Assembly (NCBI GenBank): GCA_036558305.1
Contig: DATBFX010000387.1
Coordinates: forward strand, 1-43,783
DNA length: 43,783 nt
Direction: 5' to 3'
DNA from: DATBFX01 sp036558305
Lineage (GTDB): Bacteria > Chloroflexota > Chloroflexia > Thermomicrobiales > UBA6265
This document shows positions 7,927-15,979 of this stretch, in pieces. The notes under the pieces are model-generated. The model had not been told where the DNA came from. It searched no databases and saw nothing but the letters and a program-made list of their open reading frames with translations. Each line of letters opens with the position of its first letter. Position 1 is the stretch's first letter. Made by a program: the position numbers and the translations under genes.

Positions 7927-7943
7927 AAAGGGAGCAAAGGGCA
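7927..7943 (-). promoter_or_regulatory. Variant of the shared upstream motif (before the second sulfatase)
   Basis: The minus strand reads TGCCCTTTGCTCCCTTT, so CCCTTT occurs twice about 9-10 nt apart, as in the copies at 9033 and 13361. It sits in the gap between the DUF4203-like gene and the sulfatase and points to the latter. Confidence 0.5.
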
Positions 7944-7964
7944 TCGCCGCGGCGGCCGAGCGGT

Positions 7965-8612
7965 TCAGACCTGCGGGGCCATCTCGGCGCGCGTCCAGCG
8001 GTCGTCGGGGAGTCGAAACTCGCGGATCCCGCGCATCTGGGCGAGCAGACCGGCCCCGGCAAGGACGATCCAGGCCAGGACCCAGAACCACGAGTCGTTG
8101 ATCATGGACCAGGTCGCTCCGTGGCCCAGGTCCTCGGTGTCGATCTGGTTGAAGATCAGCATGATCCCGGTGATGACGCCGACCGCTCCCAGGAAGGCGG
8201 TTTCGACGAGGACAATGTAGACGGGCAGGCTGAGAAGGACCGCGATCAATCCGACGATGACGGCGCCGATCGCCGCGACGATGAAGACGATCCAATCCGA
8301 ATCGACGTTGAATGCGGCCATCAACCCCGATCCGGCCATCGCCCCGACCGAAGCCGCGGCGATGATCGCCCCGGCGTACCAGAAGAAGTAGGACAGGAGC
8401 GCGAAGACGAGACCGACGATCAGCCCGACGATCCAGCCGGTCACCGTGCGGAGAAAGCCGTCGCCGAGCAGCGCCTCCCAACCGGCGGCACCGACGAAGA
8501 AGCCGGCGATGAAGCCCCAGATCGGCAACGTGACCATGAAGAGCGGAAGCCCGGCGAAGCAGACCGCCAGCCCGAGCACGAGCACCACCAAGCCGACCAA
8601 GATGTCGCCCAT
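7965..8612 (-). CDS. DUF4203-like polytopic membrane protein (copy 1)
   Basis: A 215-residue integral membrane protein with about six to seven hydrophobic helices separated by short Gly-rich turns, covering residues 3-160 and 170-190. Glycine spacing inside the helices (GFIAGFFVGAAGW, VGLIVGLVFA) resembles the TM7S3/TM198-like DUF4203 family. The function of that family in bacteria is unknown. The ATG at 8612 was preferred over the GTG at 8621 because the latter overlaps the GGGAGG ribosome site. It shares its fold type with the protein at 36666-37277. It lies divergently from the DUF1269 gene at 9223, with a 610-nt spacer holding two outward-pointing copies of the shared motif. Confidence 0.7.
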   Translation of the reverse strand: MGDILVGLVVLVLGLAVCFAGLPLFMVTLPIWGFIAGFFVGAAGWEALLGDGFLRTVTGWIVGLIVGLVFALLSYFFWYAGAIIAAASVGAMAGSGLMAAFNVDSDWIVFIVAAIGAVIVGLIAVLLSLPVYIVLVETAFLGAVGVITGIMLIFNQIDTEDLGHGATWSMINDSWFWVLAWIVLAGAGLLAQMRGIREFRLPDDRWTRAEMAPQV

Positions 8613-8658
8613 CCCGGGCACCTCCCTACGCGCGTGCGATCGGTCGGACGGTCATCAC

Positions 8659-8683
8659 GCCGCCGGGGTGGCACCCCGGCGGC
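8659..8683 (-). promoter_or_regulatory. Perfect 12-bp inverted repeat in the leader of the DUF4203-like gene
   Basis: GCCGCCGGGGTG (8659-8670) and CACCCCGGCGGC (8672-8683) form a very strong hairpin with almost no loop. It lies 47 nt upstream of the ATG at 8612, inside the long untranslated leader expected if transcription starts near the motif at 8947. It could stabilise or attenuate the message. Confidence 0.45.
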
Positions 8684-8946
8684 GGTCAGCCCAGGCGGCC
8701 GAACCACGCCAGCTTCGGATTCATGGACGCCGTTGGCCCCCTCCTGCTCGCCCGTGTCCACCGTTCCGCCGTGGCGCTCGGCCGAGGCGGCCCGTCGGCG
8801 CATTCGCGAACGCGGCCCGAGGAAAGGCGAGCGTCGCGGGGGTTAGGCGAAGCAGAACGGTGGGGTTGCGCCAGCACCAGATTGACCCCCCGCGACGGTG
8901 TCTGCATCGTCGCGGTTCGCGACGCGTCCGAGGATCGCCCGTTAGG

Positions 8947-8962
8947 TAGCAAAAAGGATGCA
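8947..8962 (-). promoter_or_regulatory. Shared upstream motif (towards the DUF4203-like gene)
   Basis: The minus strand reads TGCATCCTTTTTGCTA, a strong match to the consensus. It is 335 nt upstream of the ATG at 8612, the longest distance among the clear copies, and points to that gene. Confidence 0.65.
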
Positions 8963-9032
8963 GCCCAGCCGGGCGCAGCCGAATGCGCGGTCGGCAACGA
9001 CCCGGGCGGCGACGGCGGATCGGCGAAGTGAG

Positions 9033-9050
9033 CCCCTTTTGCTCCCTCTC
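9033..9050 (+). promoter_or_regulatory. Variant of the shared upstream motif (towards DUF1269 copy 2)
   Basis: CCCCTTTTGCTCCCTCTC shows two units of about 10 nt (CCCTTTTGCT, CCCTCTCGGC), like the fuller array at 13361. It is 173 nt before the GTG at 9223 and diverges from the copy at 8947. The remainder of 8684-9222 holds no recognisable gene. Confidence 0.5.
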
Positions 9051-9222
9051 GGCGGATGGCAGGAGGGCAGGGAAGGACGACGATCCGGGCAGGTACTGGG
9101 AGCGCGGCGAGGCTCGTGTTCGCGACGTGGTGAGTGCCGGTGGCGAGTGGAAACGATCGCCGCGCGACGTTACGGGAAATCGGCGAACCCGAGGGTCGCC
9201 AGGGACAGAAGGGAGCACTGCC

Positions 9223-9726
9223 GTGGCACGTCTCTTCGCGATCGTCTATCCGGACCAGGCGACGGGTGAGGCCGCCCTGGAGACCGTCAAGGGATTGGAA
9301 CAAGCCAACTACCTCCAGGTCCTCGATCAGGCATTCCTCGTCAAGCATGATGACGGCAAGATCGCCCAGCCTGGTGCGGGCCATCCGGTGGCCAGCGCCG
9401 GCGGGAAGGGTCTCCTGCTCGGCGTCGTCGTCGGTGCGATCTTCACGGTGCCGGTCGTCGGCCTGGCCGCCGGCACCGCCGCCGGCGTGGCAATCGGGCG
9501 GCACCGGCACGGTGTCGATAAGGATTTCACCGCCTTTGCCGACTCCGTTGCCAACGATCTCCAACCCGGGAATTCGGTCCTGATCATTCTCGGCGAAGCG
9601 ACATCGGCCGAACGCGTGATCCACGATCTCGGACGACACGGCGGCCAACTCAGGTCGACCGACGTCTCGGAGGACCAACTGGCGTCGTTCCAAGCCCAGA
9701 TCGACCGGGCGGCACAGACGTCGTAA
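9223..9726 (+). CDS. DUF1269 glycine-zipper protein (copy 2)
   Basis: A 167-residue DUF1269 protein starting at GTG 9223, with GGGAG ten nt upstream. The N-terminal domain opens ARLFAIVYPDQ and carries VLDQAFLVKHDDGK; the middle is the Gly/Ala-rich zipper (KGLLLGVVVGAIFTVPVVG then AAGTAAGVAIG). The C-terminal part includes LQPGNSVLIILGEA, equivalent to the VALVLLVRDA stretch of copy 1. The short linker after DGK holds GAGHPVASAGGKG in place of the usual TGAGA. The biochemical role of the family is unknown. It is the only plus-strand gene between 2427 and 13957 and converges on the potassium channel gene, leaving 4 nt between stops. Confidence 0.8.
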   Translation: MARLFAIVYPDQATGEAALETVKGLEQANYLQVLDQAFLVKHDDGKIAQPGAGHPVASAGGKGLLLGVVVGAIFTVPVVGLAAGTAAGVAIGRHRHGVDKDFTAFADSVANDLQPGNSVLIILGEATSAERVIHDLGRHGGQLRSTDVSEDQLASFQAQIDRAAQTS

Positions 9727-9730
9727 CTGT

Positions 9731-10159
9731 TCAGTCCGTGCGAGGTACCTCGACGGATTCCGCGTCCCCGGCACCACCGACGACGTCGGTCGGATGTCGT
9801 TTCCCCCGGAGACGGGGGCGATCGCGGCCGCCGATCATCGCGTCCCGCGCCATGGCGCGGGACGCGACGGCGTCGATAAAGGCGAGCAAGGTGCCGATGC
9901 CGATGAAGAGGTAGATCATGGTGAAGATCTTGCCTTCACGGGTCGCCGGCGAGAAATCGCCGTAGCCGACCGTGGCCAGCGTGATGACGCAGAAGTAGAG
10001 CGAGTCGAGCCACCCCCAATGTTCGACGTGGTGGTAGAAGAGGGTGCCGACGCCCAGCAGGGTCAGAACAAGGTAGAGCGTCCGCTTGATTTTGGGTTCG
10101 CGGAGGGCGTCGCGGATCGCCTCGACGAAATACAGCGATGCCAGGAGGAACGCGAGCAT
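9731..10159 (-). CDS. Two-transmembrane potassium channel (Ion_trans_2)
   Basis: A 142-residue channel subunit. Hydrophobic helices are at about residues 1-13, 28-43 and 74-93, and the pore loop holds the potassium selectivity filter T-V-G-Y-G-D at 63-68 within ITLATVGYGDFSP. Four subunits would form a K+-selective pore in the cytoplasmic membrane. The short basic tail (residues 95-142) has no RCK/TrkA-N ligand-binding domain, so gating is not evident from the sequence. ATG 10159 follows GGAGG by 6 nt. The gene is 128 nt downstream of the small membrane protein gene, with a hairpin between them, so it may have its own promoter. Confidence 0.9.
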   Translation of the reverse strand: MLAFLLASLYFVEAIRDALREPKIKRTLYLVLTLLGVGTLFYHHVEHWGWLDSLYFCVITLATVGYGDFSPATREGKIFTMIYLFIGIGTLLAFIDAVASRAMARDAMIGGRDRPRLRGKRHPTDVVGGAGDAESVEVPRTD

Positions 10160-10209
10160 GGGTGGCCTCCGCCGGATCGCGTGGAGCGACTGAAGACCCG
10201 CTCACGCGG

Positions 10210-10242
10210 AGCGCCCCGGGCGAGGCTGGCACCCGGGGCGCT
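10210..10242 (-). terminator. Hairpin between small membrane protein and potassium channel genes
   Basis: AGCGCCCCGGG (10210-10220) and CCCGGGGCGCT (10232-10242) pair perfectly around an 11-nt loop, 46-78 nt past the stop at 10288. There is no T-tract. Confidence 0.4.
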
Positions 10243-10287
10243 GCGCCTTGAATTGAGCCGGAGGCGATGGGAGGTCGACCGGGCGGT

Positions 10288-10503
10288 CTAGTCCCCGTGC
10301 TGGCTCCAATGCTCGCGTTGCTGGCGTTCGTAGGACGACCCGCGTTCTGGCTTGAGCAGAGCACCGACGAGCCAGCACGGGGGGAAGATGAGGCCCACGA
10401 AGAACCAGCCTTTGTGCCCCTTACTCCAGGTGTACCAACCGAGCGTGGCCAGCAGCACCAGATAGAGGATTCCCAAGCCACTGCCGAGCCACCAGCCGTT
10501 CAC
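10288..10503 (-). CDS. Small two-helix membrane protein, unknown function
   Basis: A 71-residue protein with two hydrophobic helices (about residues 5-24 and 30-48) and a hydrophilic, Arg/Gln/His-rich C-terminal tail. Between the helices lies YTWSKGHKGWF, rich in aromatic and basic residues. It resembles short phospholipase-D-nuclease-N-like or SHOCT-less membrane proteins but no family can be assigned with certainty. The GTG at 10503 was chosen because GGAGG lies 9 nt upstream; the TTG at 10512 would overlap that site. It follows DUF1269 copy 3 by 50 nt and is probably in its operon. Confidence 0.6.
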   Translation of the reverse strand: MNGWWLGSGLGILYLVLLATLGWYTWSKGHKGWFFVGLIFPPCWLVGALLKPERGSSYERQQREHWSQHGD

Positions 10504-10553
10504 CGGCAGCAACCTCCCTCGCGGTCAGCGGACGACGACGTCTGTCTTGCCGC

Positions 10554-11288
10554 CTACGAGGAGGCGCCCTGAGAGCCCGTGCCGGTCTCTGGCGACGACG
10601 AAGGCGTGGCCGACGCGGATGCGGGCGGAGGAGTCGCGGAGGATGCCGATGAGTCGGCGGGCGCGGATGCCGCCGGAGGCGGTGTCGGCGCGGCGGTTGC
10701 CGCCGCGTCCGTCGTCGAAGCCGTGGTCGTCGAGGCCGCCGGCGCGGAGGTTCCGGCATCACCCGTTTTCTCGAAGGCGACGGCGAACGCTTCGCCCGTC
10801 ACCGGATCGGCGGCAAGCACCCCGGCGGCTTCCGCGTCGAGCGCCTGCCGGAAGAGCCGGTCGTACCCCTGTGCGGCGGCGAGGAACTGCTGAACCCAGA
10901 CGTCCTGGACGAGGGCGATGACGGCGATCTCGCCGGGTTGGAGTTCGTCGGCGACCGTCTTGAGTTCGTCGGTCTTGATTCCGGTGTCGCGGATCTTCCC
11001 CCACAGCCCGCCGATGGCCGCCCCGACGGCGGTACTCGCCAGGAACGAAGGCGGGAAAACCAAACCGAGCACACCGCCGACGACCGCGCCCCGGCCCGCG
11101 CCCTTGCCCGTCGTCAACTCTTCGACCTCGTCGATCTTGGTCTTGCCCTTGTCGTCGTGGCTGATCACGGCGGCGTCGACGAGTTTCACGGCGCCGCTCT
11201 TGTTCATCTGCTTCAAGGTGTTGACCATCGCGGTGGCACGCGACTGGTCTTTGAACACGGCGACCAGGATTTCAACCGGCGTATCCAT
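10554..11288 (-). CDS. DUF1269 protein with long Ala/Thr/Pro tail (copy 3)
   Basis: A 244-residue protein. Residues 4-165 form a DUF1269 module: PVEILVAVFKD, then VKLVDAAVISHDDKGK, the zipper (GAGRGAVVGGVLGLVFPPS, then GAAIGGLWG) and LQPGEIAVIALVQD. Unlike copies 1 and 5 the zipper is followed by FPPSFLAS, a feature shared with the copy at 20411. After residue 185 comes a 60-residue low-complexity tail of Ala, Ser, Thr and Pro, absent from the other copies, which may be a flexible linker. ATG 11288 has GGAGG eight nt upstream. The shared upstream motif is 107 nt before it. A small membrane protein gene follows. Confidence 0.8.
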   Translation of the reverse strand: MDTPVEILVAVFKDQSRATAMVNTLKQMNKSGAVKLVDAAVISHDDKGKTKIDEVEELTTGKGAGRGAVVGGVLGLVFPPSFLASTAVGAAIGGLWGKIRDTGIKTDELKTVADELQPGEIAVIALVQDVWVQQFLAAAQGYDRLFRQALDAEAAGVLAADPVTGEAFAVAFEKTGDAGTSAPAASTTTASTTDAAATAAPTPPPAASAPADSSASSATPPPASASATPSSSPETGTGSQGASS

Positions 11289-11394
11289 CGGTCGTTCCTC
11301 CCTCGTGCGATCGGAGCATGCGAAAGCCGACGAATGCCCGTCGGTGCGCTGCGCCATGATCGGGTGGCCGGCTCCCGCGGGCATCGGCCGAACG

Positions 11395-11410
11395 GGAGCA
11401 GAATGGTGTA
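11395..11410 (-). promoter_or_regulatory. Shared upstream motif (before DUF1269 copy 3)
   Basis: The minus strand reads TACACCATTCTGCTCC. It lies in the 137-nt gap after the HdeD-like gene, 107 nt upstream of ATG 11288, and points to it. Confidence 0.55.
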
Positions 11411-11425
11411 GAGGCGACCGCGTCG

Positions 11426-12163
11426 CTACACGGCCGCTTCGGCAGCGGCCGCGTCGCCCGACTGCGCACCCCGGTAAAGCAGGTAGGCGTAGGCGAGGAA
11501 GAGGGCGCCAAAAACGAGGAAAACGTAACCAAACACCCGTACGTTCAGGGAGTTGTGCCGCACGTTGTAGAAGAGCAGCACCGCGAACGCGACGCAAAGC
11601 ACGCCCGTAATCAGCGGACCGCGCCGCAGACCGCCCGACTGTCGCGTGGCGACCGCGGCGGCGAGACCGATCAGTCCGAACGCGAGGAACCCGAAGGCCA
11701 GGACCCACCGCGATGCGTCAGCGTCGATGTAATCCGAAAACCCTTCGGCCAGGACGATGACCCCGACCGTCAGGCCGATCCCGCCGGTGACCAGACGATA
11801 CGGGTTCCCTGGCAGACCTTGCGCGTTTTCGCGGAAACCGTGGAAGATGCGGAGCAAGCTGTTGATCAGCAGTGCCACCCCGAGGAACTGTCGGACGACG
11901 TCTTTCGCGCCGTCCGGGTCGGCAATGACATAGATCCCCACTCCGATCCCGAGCAGACCTTCGATCGCGATCACCGGCCAGCCGACACCGCGGCGCCAGG
12001 GGGCGGTCTGCATCAGCATCCCTTTGGCGCGATCGGTCATTCCGGCGTCGGCGGCGGTCGCGCCGGTTCCTGCATCGGTCACGATCGGCATGTCCGGTAC
12101 TGCATCTGCACCGGCCGCCGCGGCGGCCGGCGGTGGCGTGTCGCCAATCGCCTGGTCGGACAT
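11426..12163 (-). CDS. HdeD-like (DUF308) membrane protein
   Basis: A 245-residue protein with an Ala/Pro-rich hydrophilic N-terminus (residues 1-60) and six hydrophobic helices from about residue 70 to 232, arranged as three similar pairs with Gly-rich interiors, typical of the HdeD/DUF308 family. In enterobacteria HdeD is an acid-resistance membrane protein of uncertain mechanism; here only a stress-related membrane role is inferred. ATG 12163 follows GGAGG by 8 nt. The N-terminal extension of about 60 residues is longer than in typical HdeD proteins. A copy of the shared motif lies 97 nt upstream, and DUF1269 copy 3 follows. Confidence 0.8.
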   Translation of the reverse strand: MSDQAIGDTPPPAAAAAGADAVPDMPIVTDAGTGATAADAGMTDRAKGMLMQTAPWRRGVGWPVIAIEGLLGIGVGIYVIADPDGAKDVVRQFLGVALLINSLLRIFHGFRENAQGLPGNPYRLVTGGIGLTVGVIVLAEGFSDYIDADASRWVLAFGFLAFGLIGLAAAVATRQSGGLRRGPLITGVLCVAFAVLLFYNVRHNSLNVRVFGYVFLVFGALFLAYAYLLYRGAQSGDAAAAEAAV

Positions 12164-12259
12164 CGTCGCTTCCTCCTTCGGTTGCCACGACGGGTCGCGG
12201 GCGGCGGGCCGACAATCCAAGCCCGGACCATCATCGCGCTCGCAGGCGCGGTGGCGCAT

Positions 12260-12275
12260 GGTCCGAAGGGGTGCA
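12260..12275 (-). promoter_or_regulatory. Shared upstream motif (before the HdeD-like gene)
   Basis: The minus strand reads TGCACCCCTTCGGACC. It is 97 nt upstream of ATG 12163 in a 198-nt intergenic gap and points to that gene. Confidence 0.6.
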
Positions 12276-12361
12276 ATTTAGGCAAGCGACGACCGGCACC
12301 GGCTCGGGGATCGGCGATCCTTCTCGGCCGTGAATCGCGTCGCTCCAGATTCGGCGGATGA

Positions 12362-12691
12362 CTACGCTTGAATCTGGTCTGTTGCCTGGTCGATCGCCGA
12401 CGCGGTCGGGGGAAGCGCGTCGGCTTCCTGTTTCGCCTGACGACGCTGTTCCTGCCGGTCCATCAGGTAGGCATCGATGCGATTGAGACCGCGTGCGGAA
12501 AGATGGACGGTGTGATAGGCGACGGTCTCGGCGGCGCTCGCCGTCTGGGCGACGACGCTTTCGGCCGCCGACGCGGCAGGTTTGAGGCGCCGCGTCACAT
12601 CGCCCACCTTCGCGTTAACCGACGAGGGCTTGCTGTCCGTCTCCTCCACGGCGGTGACGACGTCGTTCGAGGGTTCTAGCGAATCGCTCAC
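12362..12691 (-). CDS. Small helical protein, unknown function
   Basis: A 109-residue soluble protein that I do not recognise. It is predicted to be almost all helix: Ala/Ser/Val-rich amphipathic segments at about residues 25-70, with repeated VVAQTASAAETVAYHT-like character, and a charged coiled-coil-like stretch around residues 72-92 (MDRQEQRRQAKQEAD). This composition is reminiscent of phasins and other surface-binding amphipathic proteins, but no motif proves that. The GTG at 12691 has GGAGG six nt upstream. A strong copy of the shared motif lies 151 nt upstream, and the HdeD-like gene follows after 198 nt. Confidence 0.6.
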   Translation of the reverse strand: MSDSLEPSNDVVTAVEETDSKPSSVNAKVGDVTRRLKPAASAAESVVAQTASAAETVAYHTVHLSARGLNRIDAYLMDRQEQRRQAKQEADALPPTASAIDQATDQIQA

Positions 12692-12841
12692 GGCCAACCT
12701 CCGATCGTAGAGAACCCCACCTCCCTGCCATCCCGCCGCGATTTCGTGGTCACGCCGATGGGTCGCAACCCGGCGGATTCGAGATGGCGAGCGATTCGCG
12801 TATGGTAACGCGAGACGGGGCAGACGTTCATGAGACCTGCC

Positions 12842-12858
12842 GGACCAAAAAGGATGCA
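12842..12858 (-). promoter_or_regulatory. Shared upstream motif, best copy (before the small helical protein)
   Basis: The minus strand reads TGCATCCTTTTTGGTCC, differing from the copy at 35013 at only one base. A -10-like TACCAT follows on the same strand at 12807-12802, 34 nt further on. It points to the GTG at 12691. Confidence 0.75.
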
Positions 12859-13957
12859 GGGCTACCCGCCGGCAGCGAGTCGAGGCGTGCGATGCGCGGT
12901 CTGCCCCAACGGCTCCGACACCGCCAAGCGTGTGACCCACCCGAAGACGATCCTTGGGCGGACGCGACGGCGGTCACCCCTGCGATCGGGTTCATCGTAC
13001 CGTGGAAGGCGCGTTGACGGGGATCAGCGGGCCTGACGACCTCACCGGTTGCTTCGTCGCTGTCGTCGACGAGAGTTCGGCGGCCGTGCCGGAGTTGGCG
13101 CGCGTCGGCACCGGCGACCGGCGGAATCGCCCGGTAACATCGTGGCATCGCGCACCGGGACAACCTCGCGTTCGTCGAACGCCATGATCTGATCCGCCGA
13201 TGCCCGGTCGATCCGCGTGTGATGAGAAGCCCCGGCGCTCGGTGCCGACCGCACCCGCGGTCGAGCGGCGGGGCAGCGCCGCGGACGGGGACGGCGGTCT
13301 CTCGACGAGAGCGGTTACCGGCACGGACTGCCTGGCAGCACGGACGAAGGAGGACAATCCCTTCTGCTCCCTTTTGCACCCTTTTGGTGCTTCGCGCGGC
13401 AGCGCGCGCGCGCAATTCTCGGAGCCGATCGCGAAATGGTGTTTGGAGGCCGCGTTCCGTGGCGCGTTCGTCTGCGCTGCTCGATGCCGTCCGGGTTCGG
13501 GCGCGAGACGCGTCTGCTTTCAGGTACGCCGCGACGGGTTCGGTGGGTGCCTGGGACACCGAGTGATCCGCCGGCTGCCGTCAAAGCGAATCGCCGATCA
13601 GCCAGGTGTGACGCGACGAAGCCCGATGAGCGATGGGAGGTCCGGCCAGAAACGAGCCGGCCCACGGGACAACACTGATCGTTAACCGCTTGGTCAATTG
13701 ACGAAATGAATTATCTTGACTAGACTCTTGAAGCACCGGATCGAAGAAGTACCCTGGTACTTCGATGCGATTGTTGGTCGTCGCCGCGAGAGGGCGACCA
13801 AACCAGACCGCGCTCCTCGCCGGGCCCGACCCCCGCTTTGTTCCGTCGGCAGCAAGGACTCGCAGCGCATCCGACTCCGTTCGCTCGGCCGAATTCGCGA
13901 AACGGATGCGCGATGAGGCGGGCATCCCCCCGGCCGTCCATCCCAACGCCCCGATTG
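12859..13957. other. Gene-poor spacer of about 1.1 kb upstream of the sensor kinase
   Basis: Between the divergent small-protein gene and the histidine kinase I see no reading frame with recognisable protein character. The frames present (for example minus 12828-13559) are Arg/Pro/Ser-rich and look like high-GC noise. The region has the motif at 12842 at one end and the triple repeat at 13361-13390 pointing the other way. It could be long regulatory DNA, an unseen small RNA or a decayed gene. Confidence 0.5.
13361..13390 (+). promoter_or_regulatory. Triple 10-bp repeat containing the shared upstream motif (before the sensor kinase)
   Basis: Three consecutive 10-mers read CTTCTGCTCC, CTTTTGCACC and CTTTTGGTGC. 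The motif TGCACCCTTTTGGTGC spans 13375-13390 and is itself an inverted repeat (GCACC and GGTGC around CTTTT). One-helical-turn spacing suggests cooperative protein binding on one face of DNA. It lies about 570 nt before the chosen kinase start and is the only copy with three full units. Confidence 0.6.
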
Positions 13958-15979
13958 ATGCCACACATGGACAACATCGTCGGAACGCAAATCGACGCGC
14001 AGATGGCGTCGCTGTCGCTCGGTCCAATCGCGGGCAACGAGCGATCCGCCGCCGAAGATAGCCTTGGTCGGCCGGCCGACGTCCCGGCCGACCTCATCTG
14101 TCGCTATCTGCCGGATACAACGTTGACGTATGTCAACGACGCCTACTGCGACCGATTCGGGCCGCGGGAATCGCTGCTTGGTCGGCGCTTCCTCGAATTG
14201 ATTCCCGAGCCGGTGAGAGAACCGGCGATGCGCCACGTTGCGTCTCTCCTCGCCCACCCCCGCATCGAAACCTGGGAACACGAGGTGCTGCTTCCCGACG
14301 GCAGTACCGGCTGGCAGGAATGGTTGGACTTCGCCGTCCTCGGCGCCGACGGCGACGTCGTCGAGTTGCACGGCATCGGCCGGGACATCACCGAGCGCAA
14401 GCGGCACGAGCGGAGTCTGGCGGCGCAATACGAGGTCACCCGCATCCTGGCGGGCAGCGGTGATCTGGCAGAGGCCACCGACGACGTCCTGGCCGCGATC
14501 CTGTCATGGCTCGGTTTCCGCTTCGGCGCGTTGTGGCTGGCCGGTGAGCGCGACCAGGTCCTTCGCTGTGCCGGTGCCAGGGCATGCGACGATCCGAAGG
14601 TCGCCGAGTTCGCGGCCAAGACCCGCCTGCTGACGATCCGACCTGGCCATGAATCGCTGACCCGGCTCGCCTGGTCCAGCAACCACCCCCTGTGGCGTGA
14701 AAACCTGGGCGGCGAGCCGATGTTTGGCCGCAAGCGCCGGGCATTGGGGGCCGGATTGACCGCCGGTCTCTGGACACCGGTACGCAGCCGCGACAAGCTC
14801 ATTGGCGTGCTCGAACTGCTCGGTCGGGCATCGCAACGGCCGGACTCCGGCTCCCTTCGCATGCTTGAGGCGATCGGTCTGCAATTGGGTCAATTCGCCG
14901 AGCGCAGCCGCATCCAACAGGAACTCGGCAAGAGCGAAGCACGCTTTCGAGCCCTCATCAAACACGCCACCGATGGGGTGATGATCGTGGCCGCCGACGG
15001 CACGATCGAGTATTGCAGCGATTCGGCGGGAGCCATCCTCGGCTACGCACCCGAGGCGTTGACGGGGACATCGGGATTCGCACTGGTCCATCCCGACGAC
15101 CTGGCCGTGGCCCAGCGGTACCTCGCCGACGCGCTGCGCCGGCCCCGCACGAGTCTCCCGTTCCAGGGGCGCGTGCTGCGCGGCGATGGGTCCTGGCGTC
15201 TCATCGAATCGTGGGCCACCGATCTGCGGACCGAGGCGAGCATCGGAGGCGTCGTGATCAATTTTCACGATATCACCGCCGAGCGCCGGTCCGAAATGGA
15301 ACTGCGCCGGTTGTCCGGTCGCCTGTTGCAGTTGCAGGACGAGGAACGGCGCCGGATCGCGGGCGATCTGCACGACGGGACGGCGCAGGACCTGCTGGCG
15401 ATCGGGTTCAATCTCGATCAGGTGCGCCGGCGCGTCTCGGGCACCGATGCCGTGGCCGATCGGCAACTCGCCGAGAGCGAGGCGTACGTGCAAAAGGCGT
15501 TGCGCGAGATCCGCACGCTCTCGTACCTGCTCCACCCCCCACTGCTGGACGAGGCGGGCTTGGCGGCGGCATTGCGATGGCTGGTCGACGGGTTCGCCGC
15601 TCGCAGCGGGATCGCGGTCGACCTCGTCGAACAGGAGAACATCGGGCGGTTGCCGCGCGATGTCGAAATCGCGCTCTTCCGCGTCGCTCAGGAGAGCCTG
15701 ACCAACGTCCACCGCCATTCGGGCAGCAAGACCGCGACGATCCGCCTGACTCGCGGTCGGCACACGATCACGCTTCAGATCAAGGATCGCGGCCGGACAC
15801 CAGGCACGGGTGAACGGACCGCGCCCGCTGAGGCAGATGCCGACTCTGGCATCCTCGGCGTCGGCATCGCGGGCATGAACGAACGACTCCGGCAACTCGG
15901 CGGAACGTTGGACGTCACCACGACCGAGCGCGGGACCACCGTCAGCGCGCGGGCACCGCTGACTGGAGGCGACGAATGA
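13958..15979 (+). CDS. PAS-GAF-PAS sensor histidine kinase (NarL/DegS class)
   Basis: A 673-residue soluble kinase. In order: PAS (about 42-150, ending in GRDITERK), GAF (152-325), second PAS (325-445, ending FHDITAERR), HisKA_3 dimerisation domain with the phospho-accepting H472 in IAGDLHDGTAQDL, and HATPase_c with the N-box RVAQESLTNVHRHS near 567-590 and a glycine box GVGIAGMNERL near the end. There is no transmembrane segment, so it should sense a cytoplasmic signal such as redox, gas or a small ligand through PAS/GAF; no haem or cysteine cluster identifies which. The TGA overlaps the ATG of the response regulator by 4 nt. The start is uncertain: ATGs at 13913, 13958 and 13967 all lack a ribosome site. 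Confidence 0.9.
   Translation: MPHMDNIVGTQIDAQMASLSLGPIAGNERSAAEDSLGRPADVPADLICRYLPDTTLTYVNDAYCDRFGPRESLLGRRFLELIPEPVREPAMRHVASLLAHPRIETWEHEVLLPDGSTGWQEWLDFAVLGADGDVVELHGIGRDITERKRHERSLAAQYEVTRILAGSGDLAEATDDVLAAILSWLGFRFGALWLAGERDQVLRCAGARACDDPKVAEFAAKTRLLTIRPGHESLTRLAWSSNHPLWRENLGGEPMFGRKRRALGAGLTAGLWTPVRSRDKLIGVLELLGRASQRPDSGSLRMLEAIGLQLGQFAERSRIQQELGKSEARFRALIKHATDGVMIVAADGTIEYCSDSAGAILGYAPEALTGTSGFALVHPDDLAVAQRYLADALRRPRTSLPFQGRVLRGDGSWRLIESWATDLRTEASIGGVVINFHDITAERRSEMELRRLSGRLLQLQDEERRRIAGDLHDGTAQDLLAIGFNLDQVRRRVSGTDAVADRQLAESEAYVQKALREIRTLSYLLHPPLLDEAGLAAALRWLVDGFAARSGIAVDLVEQENIGRLPRDVEIALFRVAQESLTNVHRHSGSKTATIRLTRGRHTITLQIKDRGRTPGTGERTAPAEADADSGILGVGIAGMNERLRQLGGTLDVTTTERGTTVSARAPLTGGDE

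Noticed and set aside
12828..13559. 243-codon minus-strand frame in the gap before the kinase
   Set aside because: No ribosome site, Arg/Ser-rich composition and no domain; it also runs across both motif copies.
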